This document shows, one piece after another, positions 8,745-17,186 of a stretch of DNA of 64,000 nt (positions are counted from its first letter, which is position 1; each line of letters opens with the position of its first letter). This DNA is from DASZBX01 sp035943635 (lineage in GTDB: Bacteria > Actinomycetota > Actinomycetes > Streptomycetales > Catenulisporaceae), in NCBI GenBank assembly GCA_035943635.1, contig DASZBX010000024.1, forward strand, positions 22,401 to 86,400. Direction: 5' to 3'. The notes under the pieces are model-generated. The model was not told the origin of the DNA, ran no database searches, and saw only the letters and a list, made by a program, of their open reading frames with translations. The position numbers and the translations under genes were made by a program.

Positions 8745-9608
8745 ATGACCGCGAAAATTCTGGACGGCGCGCTGACCGCCGCGGAGATCCACGAGGACCT
8801 GACCAAGCGGGTGGCCGCGCTGCGCGAGCGCGGCGTGGTGCCGGGCCTGGCCACGGTGCTGGTCGGCGACGACCCCGGCTCGCGTTCCTATGTCGGGATG
8901 AAGCACCGGGACTGCGCGAAGGTGGGCATCCACTCGATCGACCGCCGGCTGCCCCAGGACGCGACCCAGGAGCAGGTGGAGGCCGTGGTCGCCGAGCTCA
9001 ACGAGGACCCGGCCTGCCACGCCTACCTGGTCCAGCTGCCGCTGCCCAAGGGCCTGGACGAGTACCGGGTGCTGGAGCGGATCGCGCAGGACAAGGACGC
9101 GGACGGCCTGCACCCGCTGAGCCTGGGCAAGCTCGCGCTGGGCGAGCCGACCCCGCTGCCGTGCACGCCGTACGGCGCGGTGGTGCTGTTGCGCCGCTTC
9201 GGCGTCGAGCTGAACGGCGCGCACGTGGTGGTGATCGGCCGCGGCACGACCGTCGGCCGGCCGATCGGCCTGATCCTGACCCGGCGTTCGGAGAACGCGA
9301 CCGTGACCCTGTGCCACACCGGCACCCGGGACCTGGCCGCGCACACCCGGCAGGCGGACGTGATCGTGGCCGCGGCGGGCGTGCCGCACCTGGTGACCGC
9401 GGACATGGTCAAGCCGGGTGCGGCGGTGCTGGACGTGGGCGTCTCGCACGTGGACGGGAAACTGACCGGCGACGTGGCCCCCGAAGTGGCCGACGTCGCC
9501 GGTTACCTGTCGCCGAATCCCGGCGGGGTGGGCCCGATGACCCGGGCCCTGCTGCTCACGAACGTGGTCGAGGCCGCTGAGCGAGCGGCGCTGCGGGCTT
9601 CGGCCTGA
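8745..9608 (+). CDS. folD: Methylenetetrahydrofolate dehydrogenase / cyclohydrolase
   Basis: Bifunctional FolD, making 10-formyl-THF for purine synthesis. 287 aa. SYVGMKHRDCAKVGI carries the catalytic Tyr and Lys, QLPLPKGLD is the substrate loop, and GRGTTVGRPIGLIL is the NADP-binding loop. GGAGG lies just upstream of ATG 8745. Its last 53 bp overlap, on the other strand, the 3' end of the extended glgB frame. Confidence 0.96.
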   Translation: MTAKILDGALTAAEIHEDLTKRVAALRERGVVPGLATVLVGDDPGSRSYVGMKHRDCAKVGIHSIDRRLPQDATQEQVEAVVAELNEDPACHAYLVQLPLPKGLDEYRVLERIAQDKDADGLHPLSLGKLALGEPTPLPCTPYGAVVLLRRFGVELNGAHVVVIGRGTTVGRPIGLILTRRSENATVTLCHTGTRDLAAHTRQADVIVAAAGVPHLVTADMVKPGAAVLDVGVSHVDGKLTGDVAPEVADVAGYLSPNPGGVGPMTRALLLTNVVEAAERAALRASA

Positions 9609-12600
9609 CCGGCGCGGGAGCCGGGGTCGGCGCCGGCGGCGCGGCGGAGAACGTCGCGGCCGTCGTCGCCGGCCCGATCGGCCCGGCCATCCCGTCCACG
9701 GTCCGCGGCGCGGACCGCGGCGGGGCCGGGGTCGGCGGCTTGGGCGCCCGGAACGGCCTGGTCTCGGCCGGGGCGACCTGCGCGGGCAGCGGGGCCGGCT
9801 GCGGGGTGGACCGGTTGGTCGGGGTCCGGAACAGCGGCATCATCGTGTCCCGGCGCGCGGACGGCAGAGCCGAGGCGGTGGTCGCGGACGGCTTCGGCGC
9901 GGAGGGCTTCTTGTCGGTGTCGGCCTTCGGCTGAGCGGTCGCCGGGGCCGGAGCCGGGGCCACGGTCGGTTCGGCGGTCCGCGCGGTCGCCGGTTGAGCT
10001 GCGGCCTTCGGAGCCGTCGTGGCTGCCGGGCCGGCCGGGGCCGGTGCAGGCTCTGGCTTGGCCACGGGCTTCGATTTGGTCACAGGCTCCGACGTGGCTA
10101 CGGATTCCGGCTTGGCCACCGGCTCCACCTTGGCCGAGGGCTTCGGCTTGGCTACGGGTTCCGCCTTGGCCAGGGGCTCAGGCTTAGTCACAAGTTCCGG
10201 CTTGGCCACGGTCTCTGGCTTGGTTGCAGGCTCCACCTTGGCCGCGGGCTCTACCTTGACCACGGTTACGGGTTCCGCCTTGGCCACAGGCTGTGGCTTG
10301 GCTACGGCTTCCACCTCGGCTACGGGCTCCGACTCGGCTACGGGCTCAGGCTCAGGTTCGGGCGCTGCGGCGAGCACGGGCTCGGCTTGCGCCACCGGCT
10401 CCGCCCTCTCGTCCGCCGACTCCGCGGCCGGCTCCTCTTCCAACTCCGCGAGCGGAACGACGACCAGTTCGACCACCGACGCCGCTGCGACCTGCGGCTC
10501 GTCGACGGCCTTGCCGGTCTCGGTCGCCAGCTCCATTCCGGACCCCAGCTCCGTCCCAGCCCCGACCAGCGCCCCGGCGTAGACCGCCGACTGCGTTCCG
10601 GCCTCGTTCTCCAGCTCGCCGACCGGCTCCGCGGTCGGGCCCGGCAGGACCTCGACCACCAGCTCAGCCGGCGCCTCGACCGCGGAGATGGCCACCTGCT
10701 CGGCCTCCGCGATCACTTCCTCGGCCTCCGCCTCGATCTCGCCGACCAGCTCGTCCACCCGCTCCGGGACCAGCCACAGGGTGCCGAGCGGGGGCAGCCG
10801 GAGCACGGCGTTGGACGGACGGCCGGACCACTCCTCGTCCCGGGCGCTGACCATGCCGTAGTTGCCGACGCCGGAACCGCCGTACTGCTCGGCGTCGGTG
10901 TTCAGCAGCTCGATCCAACGCGGCGACTGCTCGGCCGACAGCGGCAGCGGCAGGTGGTAGTCGTTCCACGGCACGGCCGCGAAGTTCACCACGCACACCA
11001 GCGGGCGCCCGTCGGCCGACCAGCGGACGAACGCGAACACGTTGTGGTCCGAGTCGTCCACGATCAGCCACTCGAAGCCCGCCGGGGTGTGGTCCTGCTC
11101 CCACAAGGCGGGCTGCTTCGTGTAATTGAAGTTCAGGTCCTGCACGGTCCGGAACACGCCGCGGTGCTCGGGGTAGTCCAGCAGCCACCAGTCCAGGCCG
11201 TGCTGCTCGGACCACTCGGCGTCCTGGGCGAATTCACACCCGGAGAACAACAGCTGCTTGCCCGGATGCGCCCACATGAAGGCCAGGTAGGCGCGCACGT
11301 TGGCCAACTGCTGCCAGCGGTCGCCGGCCATCTTGCGCAGCAGCGACCCCTTGCCGTGCACCACCTCGTCGTGGCTGATCGCCAGGACGAACTTCTCCGT
11401 GTACGCGTAGACCAGCGCGAACGTCATCTTGTCGTGGTGGTACCGGCGGTTTATCGGGTCCTGTGCCAGGTAGTCCAGGGTGTCGTGCATCCAGCCCATG
11501 TTCCACTTGAAGCCGAACCCGAGGCCGGTCAGCGCGCTGCCGTACACGTGGTGGTCCGTCGGCAGGGTCACGCCCGGCCACGCGGTGGACTCCTCGGCGA
11601 CCACGATCACGCCGGGCGAACGCTTGTAGCAGGTCGCGGTCAGCTCCTGCAGGAACGAGACCGCCTCCAGGTTCTCCCGTCCGCCGAACGCGTTCGGGTG
11701 CCACTGGCCCTCCTCGCGGGAGTAGTCCAGGTAGAGCATCGAGGCCACGGCGTCGACCCGCAGGCCGTCGATGTGCATCTGCTCGCACCAGAACAGCGCC
11801 GAGGCGACCAGGAAGTTGCGCACCTCGCGCCGGCCGTAGTCGAAGACCAGGGTGCCCCAGTCGGGGTGCTCGCCGCGGCGCGGGTCGGAGTGCTCGTACA
11901 GCGCGGTCCCGTCGAAGTCGGCCAGGGCCCAGGCGTCCTTGGGGAAGTGCGCCGGCACCCAGTCGATGAACACGCCGATCCCGGCCGCGTGCAGGGCGTC
12001 GATCAGGGCCCGGAAGTCGTCCGGCTTGCCCAGCCGCGCGGTCGGCGCGAAGTAGGAGGAGACCTGGTAGCCCCAGGACCCGCCGAACGGGTGCTCGGTC
12101 GGCGGCAGGAACTCCACGTGGGTGAACCCGAGCTCCAGCAGGTAGGCGGGCAGTTCGTCGGCCAGCTGCCGGTAGTCCAGGCCCGGCCGCCAGGACTGCA
12201 GGTGCAGTTCGTAGACGGACATCGGGGACCGGTACGGGTCGGTCTCGGCCCGCTTGGCCAGCCAGTCCTGGTCGGTCCAGACGAAGTCGGAGTCGTCGGT
12301 GACCGAGGCGTTCCCGGGCGGCGGCTCGGTCCGCCGGGCCAGCGGGTCGGCCTTCTGCCGCCAGATCCCGTCCCGGCCGAGGATCTCGTACTTGTACCGC
12401 TCGCCCGCGCCGACCTGCGGCACGAACAGCTCCCAGACCCCGGACCCGCCGAGCGAGCGCAGCGGGAACGCGGCGCCGTTCCAGTAGTTGAAGTCCCCGA
12501 TCACCCGGACGCCGCGCGCGTTGGGCGCCCAGACCGCGAAGGACACGCCGGTGACCGGGCCGAACTCGGCCTCCAGCCGGGCTTGGGCGGCGGCCCGCTC

Positions 12601-13194
12601 GGCCGCCTCGGCCGCGGAGGCCGCCGCCGAGCCGTTGGAGCCCTTCGAGCCGTTCGACCCGTTCGACTCGGAGGCGGCGGGGGCCGGCGACTCGGCGGCT
12701 TCGACCGAACTGGAGTTCTGCGCCGGGCCGGCCGCGGACTGCTGCGCCCGGCCGAAGCGGCGCACCCGGGAGCCGAGCACCTCCCACAACTTCTCATGCC
12801 TGCCCTCGCCGATCAGGTGCAGGTCGAGCTCACCCAGCGTCGGCTGGTAGCGGAACGGGTCGTCCGCCACCACCGTCTCCTCGGCGTACTGCAACTCGTA
12901 GCGGTAGTCGGTGCCGGGCGGGAACGGGACCAGGCCGGCGAACAGGCCGTCGCCCTCCGGCCACAGCTCCCACCGGCCGCCGTCCCGGGTCAGCACGGTC
13001 ACCGTGTCCGCGAACGGCCGCAGCGCCCGGATCACCGTGCCCTGCCCGGCCGGGTGCGCGCCGAGCACCGCGTGCGGGTCGTGGCAGTCCCCGTCCAGCA
13101 GGGACCGCCGCTCCTCCGGACTCGGCGGCGGCGCGGGCCGGCACTCGCCGCTGATCGTCTCCATCGTCACCGCGCCGGAACTCGCGCCGCCCAT
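9556..13194 (-). CDS. glgB: 1,4-alpha-glucan branching enzyme with ~400-aa repeat-rich C-terminal tail
   Basis: GlgB introduces alpha-1,6 branches into glycogen. The 1212 residues are far longer than the usual ~730. Order: N-terminal CBM48-type module (~30-140), an Ala/Ser/Asn/Gly linker with SNGS repeats (~160-205), second CBM48 (VSFAVWAPNARGVRVIGDFN), and a GH13 barrel with VSSYFAPTARLG, the nucleophile region DGLRVDAVASM, VVAEESTAWPG and SHDEVVHGKGSL. A beta-sandwich ends at LPPLGTLWLVPE near base 10762. A ~400-residue acidic then hexapeptide-repeat tail follows (consensus roughly AKPEPV). ATG 13194 was chosen for the GAGGAAGGGA site upstream; an in-frame ATG pair at 13236-13239 is weaker. 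The last 53 bp overlap folD. No other glycogen genes are nearby. Tail function unknown. Confidence 0.93.
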   Translation of the reverse strand: MGGASSGAVTMETISGECRPAPPPSPEERRSLLDGDCHDPHAVLGAHPAGQGTVIRALRPFADTVTVLTRDGGRWELWPEGDGLFAGLVPFPPGTDYRYELQYAEETVVADDPFRYQPTLGELDLHLIGEGRHEKLWEVLGSRVRRFGRAQQSAAGPAQNSSSVEAAESPAPAASESNGSNGSKGSNGSAAASAAEAAERAAAQARLEAEFGPVTGVSFAVWAPNARGVRVIGDFNYWNGAAFPLRSLGGSGVWELFVPQVGAGERYKYEILGRDGIWRQKADPLARRTEPPPGNASVTDDSDFVWTDQDWLAKRAETDPYRSPMSVYELHLQSWRPGLDYRQLADELPAYLLELGFTHVEFLPPTEHPFGGSWGYQVSSYFAPTARLGKPDDFRALIDALHAAGIGVFIDWVPAHFPKDAWALADFDGTALYEHSDPRRGEHPDWGTLVFDYGRREVRNFLVASALFWCEQMHIDGLRVDAVASMLYLDYSREEGQWHPNAFGGRENLEAVSFLQELTATCYKRSPGVIVVAEESTAWPGVTLPTDHHVYGSALTGLGFGFKWNMGWMHDTLDYLAQDPINRRYHHDKMTFALVYAYTEKFVLAISHDEVVHGKGSLLRKMAGDRWQQLANVRAYLAFMWAHPGKQLLFSGCEFAQDAEWSEQHGLDWWLLDYPEHRGVFRTVQDLNFNYTKQPALWEQDHTPAGFEWLIVDDSDHNVFAFVRWSADGRPLVCVVNFAAVPWNDYHLPLPLSAEQSPRWIELLNTDAEQYGGSGVGNYGMVSARDEEWSGRPSNAVLRLPPLGTLWLVPERVDELVGEIEAEAEEVIAEAEQVAISAVEAPAELVVEVLPGPTAEPVGELENEAGTQSAVYAGALVGAGTELGSGMELATETGKAVDEPQVAAASVVELVVVPLAELEEEPAAESADERAEPVAQAEPVLAAAPEPEPEPVAESEPVAEVEAVAKPQPVAKAEPVTVVKVEPAAKVEPATKPETVAKPELVTKPEPLAKAEPVAKPKPSAKVEPVAKPESVATSEPVTKSKPVAKPEPAPAPAGPAATTAPKAAAQPATARTAEPTVAPAPAPATAQPKADTDKKPSAPKPSATTASALPSARRDTMMPLFRTPTNRSTPQPAPLPAQVAPAETRPFRAPKPPTPAPPRSAPRTVDGMAGPIGPATTAATFSAAPPAPTPAPAPVRPKPAAPLAQRPRPRS
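10048..10345 (-). repeat. Degenerate 18-bp repeats encoding hexapeptides in the glgB tail
   Basis: About 14-15 degenerate 18-bp units, seen on the plus strand as variants of GGCTCCGACTTGGCCACG, encode hexapeptides such as AKPEPV, TKPEPL and AKAEPV. A few units are interrupted (TVVKV). The reading frame is kept throughout, so this is coding repeat rather than an intergenic array. Confidence 0.85.
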
Positions 13195-13279
13195 GCCGGT
13201 CCCTTCCTCGCCACCACTGAAGTTCGGTCGGTTCATCATCGCAGTACTTACCCGGCGGGGCCGACCTCCCGCGCCCGCC

Positions 13280-13516
13280 TCAGCACAGGTGGTCCAGTAC
13301 CCCGTTCTTCACATCCGAGACGAGGAAGGACAACTGCTCCAGAGACATCTGGACCTGCTGGCCGAAGTCGTCCGTGAGCACCACCCGGCGCTCCGGCGCG
13401 GCGGCCTCGTCCAGGAACAGCTCCGGGCAGCCGCAGTTGCAGTTGCCGCAGAACGTGGCCACCGGGACAAGCTCCCGGCCGGCCGTTACGGCGGAGGAAG
13501 AATCAGATGTCTGCAT
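13280..13516 (-). CDS. Small Cys-cluster protein (CGNCNCGCPELF)
   Basis: 78-aa protein of unknown function. A compact cysteine cluster C-x2-C-x-C-x-C (CGNCNCGCPELF, residues ~23-34) is followed by a hydrophilic region reading RRVVLTDDFGQQVQMSLEQL. This layout resembles small conserved actinobacterial proteins and suggests metal binding or a modified peptide. ATG 13516 has GAGG eight bases upstream. It lies upstream of glgB on the same strand with an 85-nt gap and may share its transcript. Confidence 0.75.
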   Translation of the reverse strand: MQTSDSSSAVTAGRELVPVATFCGNCNCGCPELFLDEAAAPERRVVLTDDFGQQVQMSLEQLSFLVSDVKNGVLDHLC

Positions 13517-13723
13517 GGTAAACGCCTCGCAGTAGGTATCGGTTGCCCGCCGGAGCCCGGCCAGGTGGCCCAGGTCTGCCGAACGGCATCACTGAAGGTA
13601 GTCGAGTGATCACCGCCGGGCTACGGTGCATCAGGCGCAGGCGGCGCCCCGCGCTCGCGCCCGCACGCCCGCCCGGCCCCGCGCGCGAGCACAAAAAGTG
13701 CCCTGAACAGCGGAAAAGCCCGG

Positions 13724-13987
13724 TCAACGGCGCACGGTGCGCCGCCGCAGCAGCCGCCCGGCGGCGAACCCGGCGGCGAACGTGGCCAGCAGCACCAGCC
13801 ACAGCCTCGCGCTGACCCAGAAGACCCACAGGTGCACCCGGGTCTCGGCGCCGTTGGCGAGGCTGAACCAGATCGCCAGCACCGCGATGACCAGGCCGGC
13901 CACCGCCTTCGGATGCAGCAGCCGCTGGGCCAGCGCGGAGGGCGAGCGGTCGGAGGCCCGGTCCCCGGACGGGGGATGATCACTCAT
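13724..13987 (-). CDS. LapA-like (DUF1049) small membrane protein
   Basis: 87-aa protein. A charged N-terminal ~27 residues is followed by two hydrophobic helices (VAGLVIAVLAIWFSLANG and LWLVLLATFAAGFAAGRLL) and a terminal Arg-rich RRRTVRR. The AIWFSLAN...V..W...A...L.L...F..G pattern is that of LapA/DUF1049 membrane proteins. I chose ATG 13987 (MSDHPPSG). Function in actinobacteria is unknown. Confidence 0.75.
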   Translation of the reverse strand: MSDHPPSGDRASDRSPSALAQRLLHPKAVAGLVIAVLAIWFSLANGAETRVHLWVFWVSARLWLVLLATFAAGFAAGRLLRRRTVRR

Positions 13988-14160
13988 GCTGCGAGTATCG
14001 CCCGCCGAAGCCGGCCGCTTTCGGCAAGAGCGGCCGAATGGCCCAATCCGGCTCACTCTTACGGGCCGCCGGGTGACCCGTTCGGCCCGGGCCCGGTCCG
14101 GTCCGGTGCCCGCCGCCGCGGCCCTGTCGCGGCGGCCCGGGGGCGTGGTTGGATTGGCGC

Positions 14161-14484
14161 ATGGACCTGACTTCGCCGCCGGCCGCCGACCACCACGCCG
14201 GCCCGGGCCCGGCCGGACTGCTCCGGGCGGTGCTGGGCCAGTGGCCGTTCGCGGTCGTGTTCGCCGGCGCGCTGGCCGGTATCGGGCTGGTCGCCCTCGG
14301 CGCGCTCCAGCACGGGCTGATCGTGCTGGCCGGCGCCGTGGTGCTCGGCTCGGTGCTGCGGTTCGCGATCCCGGCCTCCCGGGTCGGGCTGCTCGCGGTC
14401 CGCCGGCGCGGGGCGGACGTGATCACGATGGCCCTGCTCGGCGTGGTCCTGCTCGTGCTGGCCGCCGTGGTCGACACCCGCTGA
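14161..14484 (+). CDS. DUF3017 membrane protein
   Basis: 107-aa membrane protein of the DUF3017 family with three hydrophobic helices (FAVVFAGALAGIGLVALGAL, GLIVLAGAVVLGSVLRF, VITMALLGVVLLVLAAV). In actinomycetes DUF3017 typically sits between folD and the icd/mdh genes, as here apart from the inserted glgB group. ATG 14161 is preceded by TTGGAT six bases upstream rather than a Shine-Dalgarno site. Confidence 0.85.
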   Translation: MDLTSPPAADHHAGPGPAGLLRAVLGQWPFAVVFAGALAGIGLVALGALQHGLIVLAGAVVLGSVLRFAIPASRVGLLAVRRRGADVITMALLGVVLLVLAAVVDTR

Positions 14485-14705
14485 CCCGGGTCGGCCCGGT
14501 CGGCCCGACCTGGGCGTGTTACGAACGTGCGATGAACTGTGCATGACGTCTGACCAGCCGCCCGCCTGCGCCCGGCCGCTCGCCCGGGGCCGATTTCATG
14601 GGTGGCGCGCCAGGCAGTAGGCTCACTCCAAAAGGTCTCTTGACGCCAAGATACTTGACGGGCGGCGAAGACCGGCCCCCACGTATGCGAAGGACGCTAA
14701 CCCTC

Positions 14706-15920
14706 ATGGCCAAGATCAAGGTAGCCACCCCGGTCGTCGAACTCGACGGCGACGAGATGACCCGCATCATCTGGCAGTTCATCAAGGACCAGCTGATCCT
14801 GCCGTACCTCGACGTCGACCTGAAGTACTTCGACCTCGGGATCGAGCACCGGGACGCCACCGACGACCAGGTCACGGTCGACTCGGCCAACGCGATCAAG
14901 CAGTACGGCGTCGGCGTCAAGTGCGCCACCATCACCCCGGACGAGGCCCGGGTGGAGGAGTTCGGCCTGAAGAAGATGTGGAGGTCGCCCAACGGCACCA
15001 TCCGCAACATCCTGGGCGGGGTGATCTTCCGCGAGCCGATCATCATGCGCAACGTCCCGCGCCTGGTCCCGGGCTGGACCAAGCCGATCGTGATCGGCCG
15101 GCACGCGTTCGGCGACCAGTACCGGGCCACCGACCTGAAGGTCCCCGGCGAGGGCTCGCTGACCCTGACCTTCACCCCGAAGGACGGCGGCGCGCCGGTC
15201 GAACTGGATGTCTACGACTTCCCCGGCCCCGGCGTCGCGCTGGCCATGTACAACCTGGACGAGTCCATCCGCGACTTCGCCCGCGCCTCGCTGCGCTACG
15301 GCCTGAACCGCAACTACCCGGTCTACCTGTCGACCAAGAACACCATCCTCAAGAGCTACGACGGCCGGTTCAAGGACATCTTCCAGGAGGTGTTCGAGAC
15401 CGAGTTCAAGGCCGACTTCGAGACCGCCGGGATCACCTACGAGCACCGCCTGATCGACGACATGGTCGCCGCCGCGCTCAAGTGGGAGGGCGGCTACGTC
15501 TGGGCCTGCAAGAACTACGACGGCGACGTGCAGTCCGACACCGTGGCCCAGGGCTTCGGCTCGCTCGGCCTGATGACCTCGGTGCTGATGACCCCGGACG
15601 GGCGCACCATCGAGGCCGAGGCCGCGCACGGCACCGTCACCCGGCACTACCGCCAGCACCAGGCCGGCAAGGAGACCAGCACCAACCCGATCGCCTCGAT
15701 CTACGCCTGGACCCAGGGCCTGTCGCACCGCGGCAAGCTGGACAACACCCCCGAGGTCACCGCGTTCGCGGAGGTCCTGGAGAAGGTCTGCGTGGAGACC
15801 GTCGAGGGCGGCCAGATGACCAAGGACCTGGCCGCGCTGATCGGCCCGGACGCCCCCTGGCTGACCACCCAGGACTTCCTCGGCGCGCTGGACGAGAACC
15901 TCAAGCGGGCCCGGGCCTAA
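14706..15920 (+). CDS. icd: NADP-dependent isocitrate dehydrogenase (dimeric type)
   Basis: Oxidises isocitrate to 2-oxoglutarate in the TCA cycle. 404 aa, matching the dimeric, eukaryote-like IDH rather than the large monomeric type usual in many actinomycetes. MAKIKVATPVVELDGDEMTR at the start, IRNILGGVIFREPI, and the C-terminal AEAAHGTVTRHYRQH with ETSTNPIASI are diagnostic. ATG 14706 was chosen; GAAGGA lies ~13 bases upstream. A wobble-containing hairpin at 15948-15987 ends the unit. Confidence 0.95.
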   Translation: MAKIKVATPVVELDGDEMTRIIWQFIKDQLILPYLDVDLKYFDLGIEHRDATDDQVTVDSANAIKQYGVGVKCATITPDEARVEEFGLKKMWRSPNGTIRNILGGVIFREPIIMRNVPRLVPGWTKPIVIGRHAFGDQYRATDLKVPGEGSLTLTFTPKDGGAPVELDVYDFPGPGVALAMYNLDESIRDFARASLRYGLNRNYPVYLSTKNTILKSYDGRFKDIFQEVFETEFKADFETAGITYEHRLIDDMVAAALKWEGGYVWACKNYDGDVQSDTVAQGFGSLGLMTSVLMTPDGRTIEAEAAHGTVTRHYRQHQAGKETSTNPIASIYAWTQGLSHRGKLDNTPEVTAFAEVLEKVCVETVEGGQMTKDLAALIGPDAPWLTTQDFLGALDENLKRARA

Positions 15921-15947
15921 CTCCGCAGATCCCGCCGAGCGGGAAAC

Positions 15948-15987
15948 GAACGCGCCGGTCCGTCCGAGAGGACGGGCCGGCGCGTTC
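15948..15987. terminator. Bidirectional hairpin between convergent icd and zinc-ribbon gene
   Basis: Two 18-nt arms (15948-15965, 15970-15987) pair with one G-U wobble around a GAGA tetraloop. It sits 27 nt after the icd stop and 29 nt before the stop of the convergent minus-strand gene. No U-tract. Confidence 0.8.
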
Positions 15988-16016
15988 GCGTTCGTGCTCG
16001 GTGCGGAAACCGCTGC

Positions 16017-16784
16017 TCAGGCCGAGGCGCCCTGGGCCGGCCGGTCCTGCGGGGCGACCGCGGCCACGGCCCACGGCGGCGGGACGGCCAGCCGGGCGCA
16101 GATCTCCCGGTAGGCCTTCTGGTGCACGGTGGCGAACGAGGCCACCTGGAAGACCGCCGCGGCGAAGTAGACGACCCCGGTGATCCGCAGCCACTGCTGC
16201 GCGGCGTCGACGGTGTTCGCCGGCTGGACGATCCTGATCAGGATGTAGGCCAGGAACACGTAGTTGTAGGCGGCGGTGGCGACGATCACCCGCTTCATCG
16301 CCGGCATCTGGAAGAACCAGCCCACGGAGATGTCCGGGCGCAGCTTCAGGTTGGACACCGCGCCGCTGATCCATCCGCCGAGCGACATGCCCACGATCCG
16401 GACGATGATGAGCGGCAGGACCGACAACAGCAGGATGTCCTGCGAGTTCGCGGTCAGGTGCGAGGACACCGAGAAGTCGACCACGCCGATCAGGGCCAGG
16501 GCGGCGGCCTGGACCGCGGTGACCAGGCCGCTCATCCGCAGTGCCCGGGCCATGTCGACCGGCCGCGCGGCGCTGCGGTCCACCAGCCGCTGCCACCGCC
16601 TCGGGATCGGCGGGGCGTTGTACCCGTAGGCCTGCGGGCCCGCCGGTCCGGCCTGCGGCGGGACGCCCGGCGCGGGCATGCCGACGTTCGGCGCGGCGGC
16701 CGTGGCCCCGGGCGTCTGCCAGGGATTGCAGACGGTGCACGCACCACCGTTCACCAGTGCGGTTCCGCAAGTGGTGCAGTTCAT
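16017..16784 (-). CDS. Zinc-ribbon multi-pass membrane protein, function unknown
   Basis: 255 aa. The N-terminal zinc ribbon MNCTTCGTALVNGGACTVCN has two CxxC pairs (C3/C6, C16/C19). A Pro/Gly/Ala linker follows to ~60, then about five hydrophobic segments (for example AAALALIGVVDFSV, ILLLSVLPLIIVRIVGM, AYNYVFLAYILIRIV). ATG 16784 is preceded by GGGAGGGAA. Convergent with icd, divergent from mdh. I do not recognise a defined family; zinc-ribbon-plus-membrane proteins of this kind are common in actinomycetes. Confidence 0.8.
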   Translation of the reverse strand: MNCTTCGTALVNGGACTVCNPWQTPGATAAAPNVGMPAPGVPPQAGPAGPQAYGYNAPPIPRRWQRLVDRSAARPVDMARALRMSGLVTAVQAAALALIGVVDFSVSSHLTANSQDILLLSVLPLIIVRIVGMSLGGWISGAVSNLKLRPDISVGWFFQMPAMKRVIVATAAYNYVFLAYILIRIVQPANTVDAAQQWLRITGVVYFAAAVFQVASFATVHQKAYREICARLAVPPPWAVAAVAPQDRPAQGASA

Positions 16785-17186
16785 CGAAGGTTCCCTCCCG
16801 TGGCCCGCACCCGCTGCTCGGATCCGGATCATATTGTCGACATACCACTGCTGGATGCCGAGTGCGGGCGACAGGCTACCGGATGGATGTATCGGCCTGC
16901 CGGAATTTCTGCACTCGGCGGCTGCCGCGGGCCCGTCCTCCGATCGCCTACGCCTGCGATCGGAGGGCCGGTGGCAGCCGGCACCGCCGACGGTGACCGT
17001 CGCGTTTCCGGCCGCCTGCCGCGGACCCCGCCGCCTGTTGCGCTTCTCACAGGCCGGACGGCTCAACGGCGGACGGATGGGACGGTAACCGAGGAGTAAC
17101 GTGTCCACTGCGTAAGCTCCACTCAACAGGATCCGTCCATCCGGTGTCGGAACAACCCGGCGTCGGCGCGCGCAGGAGAAGACATC
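16785..17186. other. 402-bp divergent intergenic region (zinc-ribbon gene / mdh)
   Basis: Holds the start regions of two divergent genes and a two-part inverted repeat (16919-16980). A TAACGT hexamer at 17097-17102 could be an mdh -10, but no good -35 is visible. I see no convincing small gene. Confidence 0.5.
16919..16980. repeat. Nested inverted repeat upstream of mdh
   Basis: Inner perfect 10-bp arms CCTCCGATCG (16937-16946) and CGATCGGAGG (16957-16966) flank a 10-nt loop. Outer 8-bp arms CGGCTGCC (16919-16926) and GGCAGCCG (16973-16980) enclose it. It lies between divergent genes, so it may be an RNA structure or operator. Confidence 0.5.

Noticed and set aside
10048..10345. Regular repeats that might suggest a CRISPR array
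   Set aside because: Units are contiguous 18-bp, degenerate, without spacers, and encode an in-frame hexapeptide repeat.
9994..13377. Very long plus-strand open frame (>1100 codons) opposite glgB
   Set aside because: Composition is shadow-like, no domain is readable and glgB on the other strand has clear GH13 motifs.
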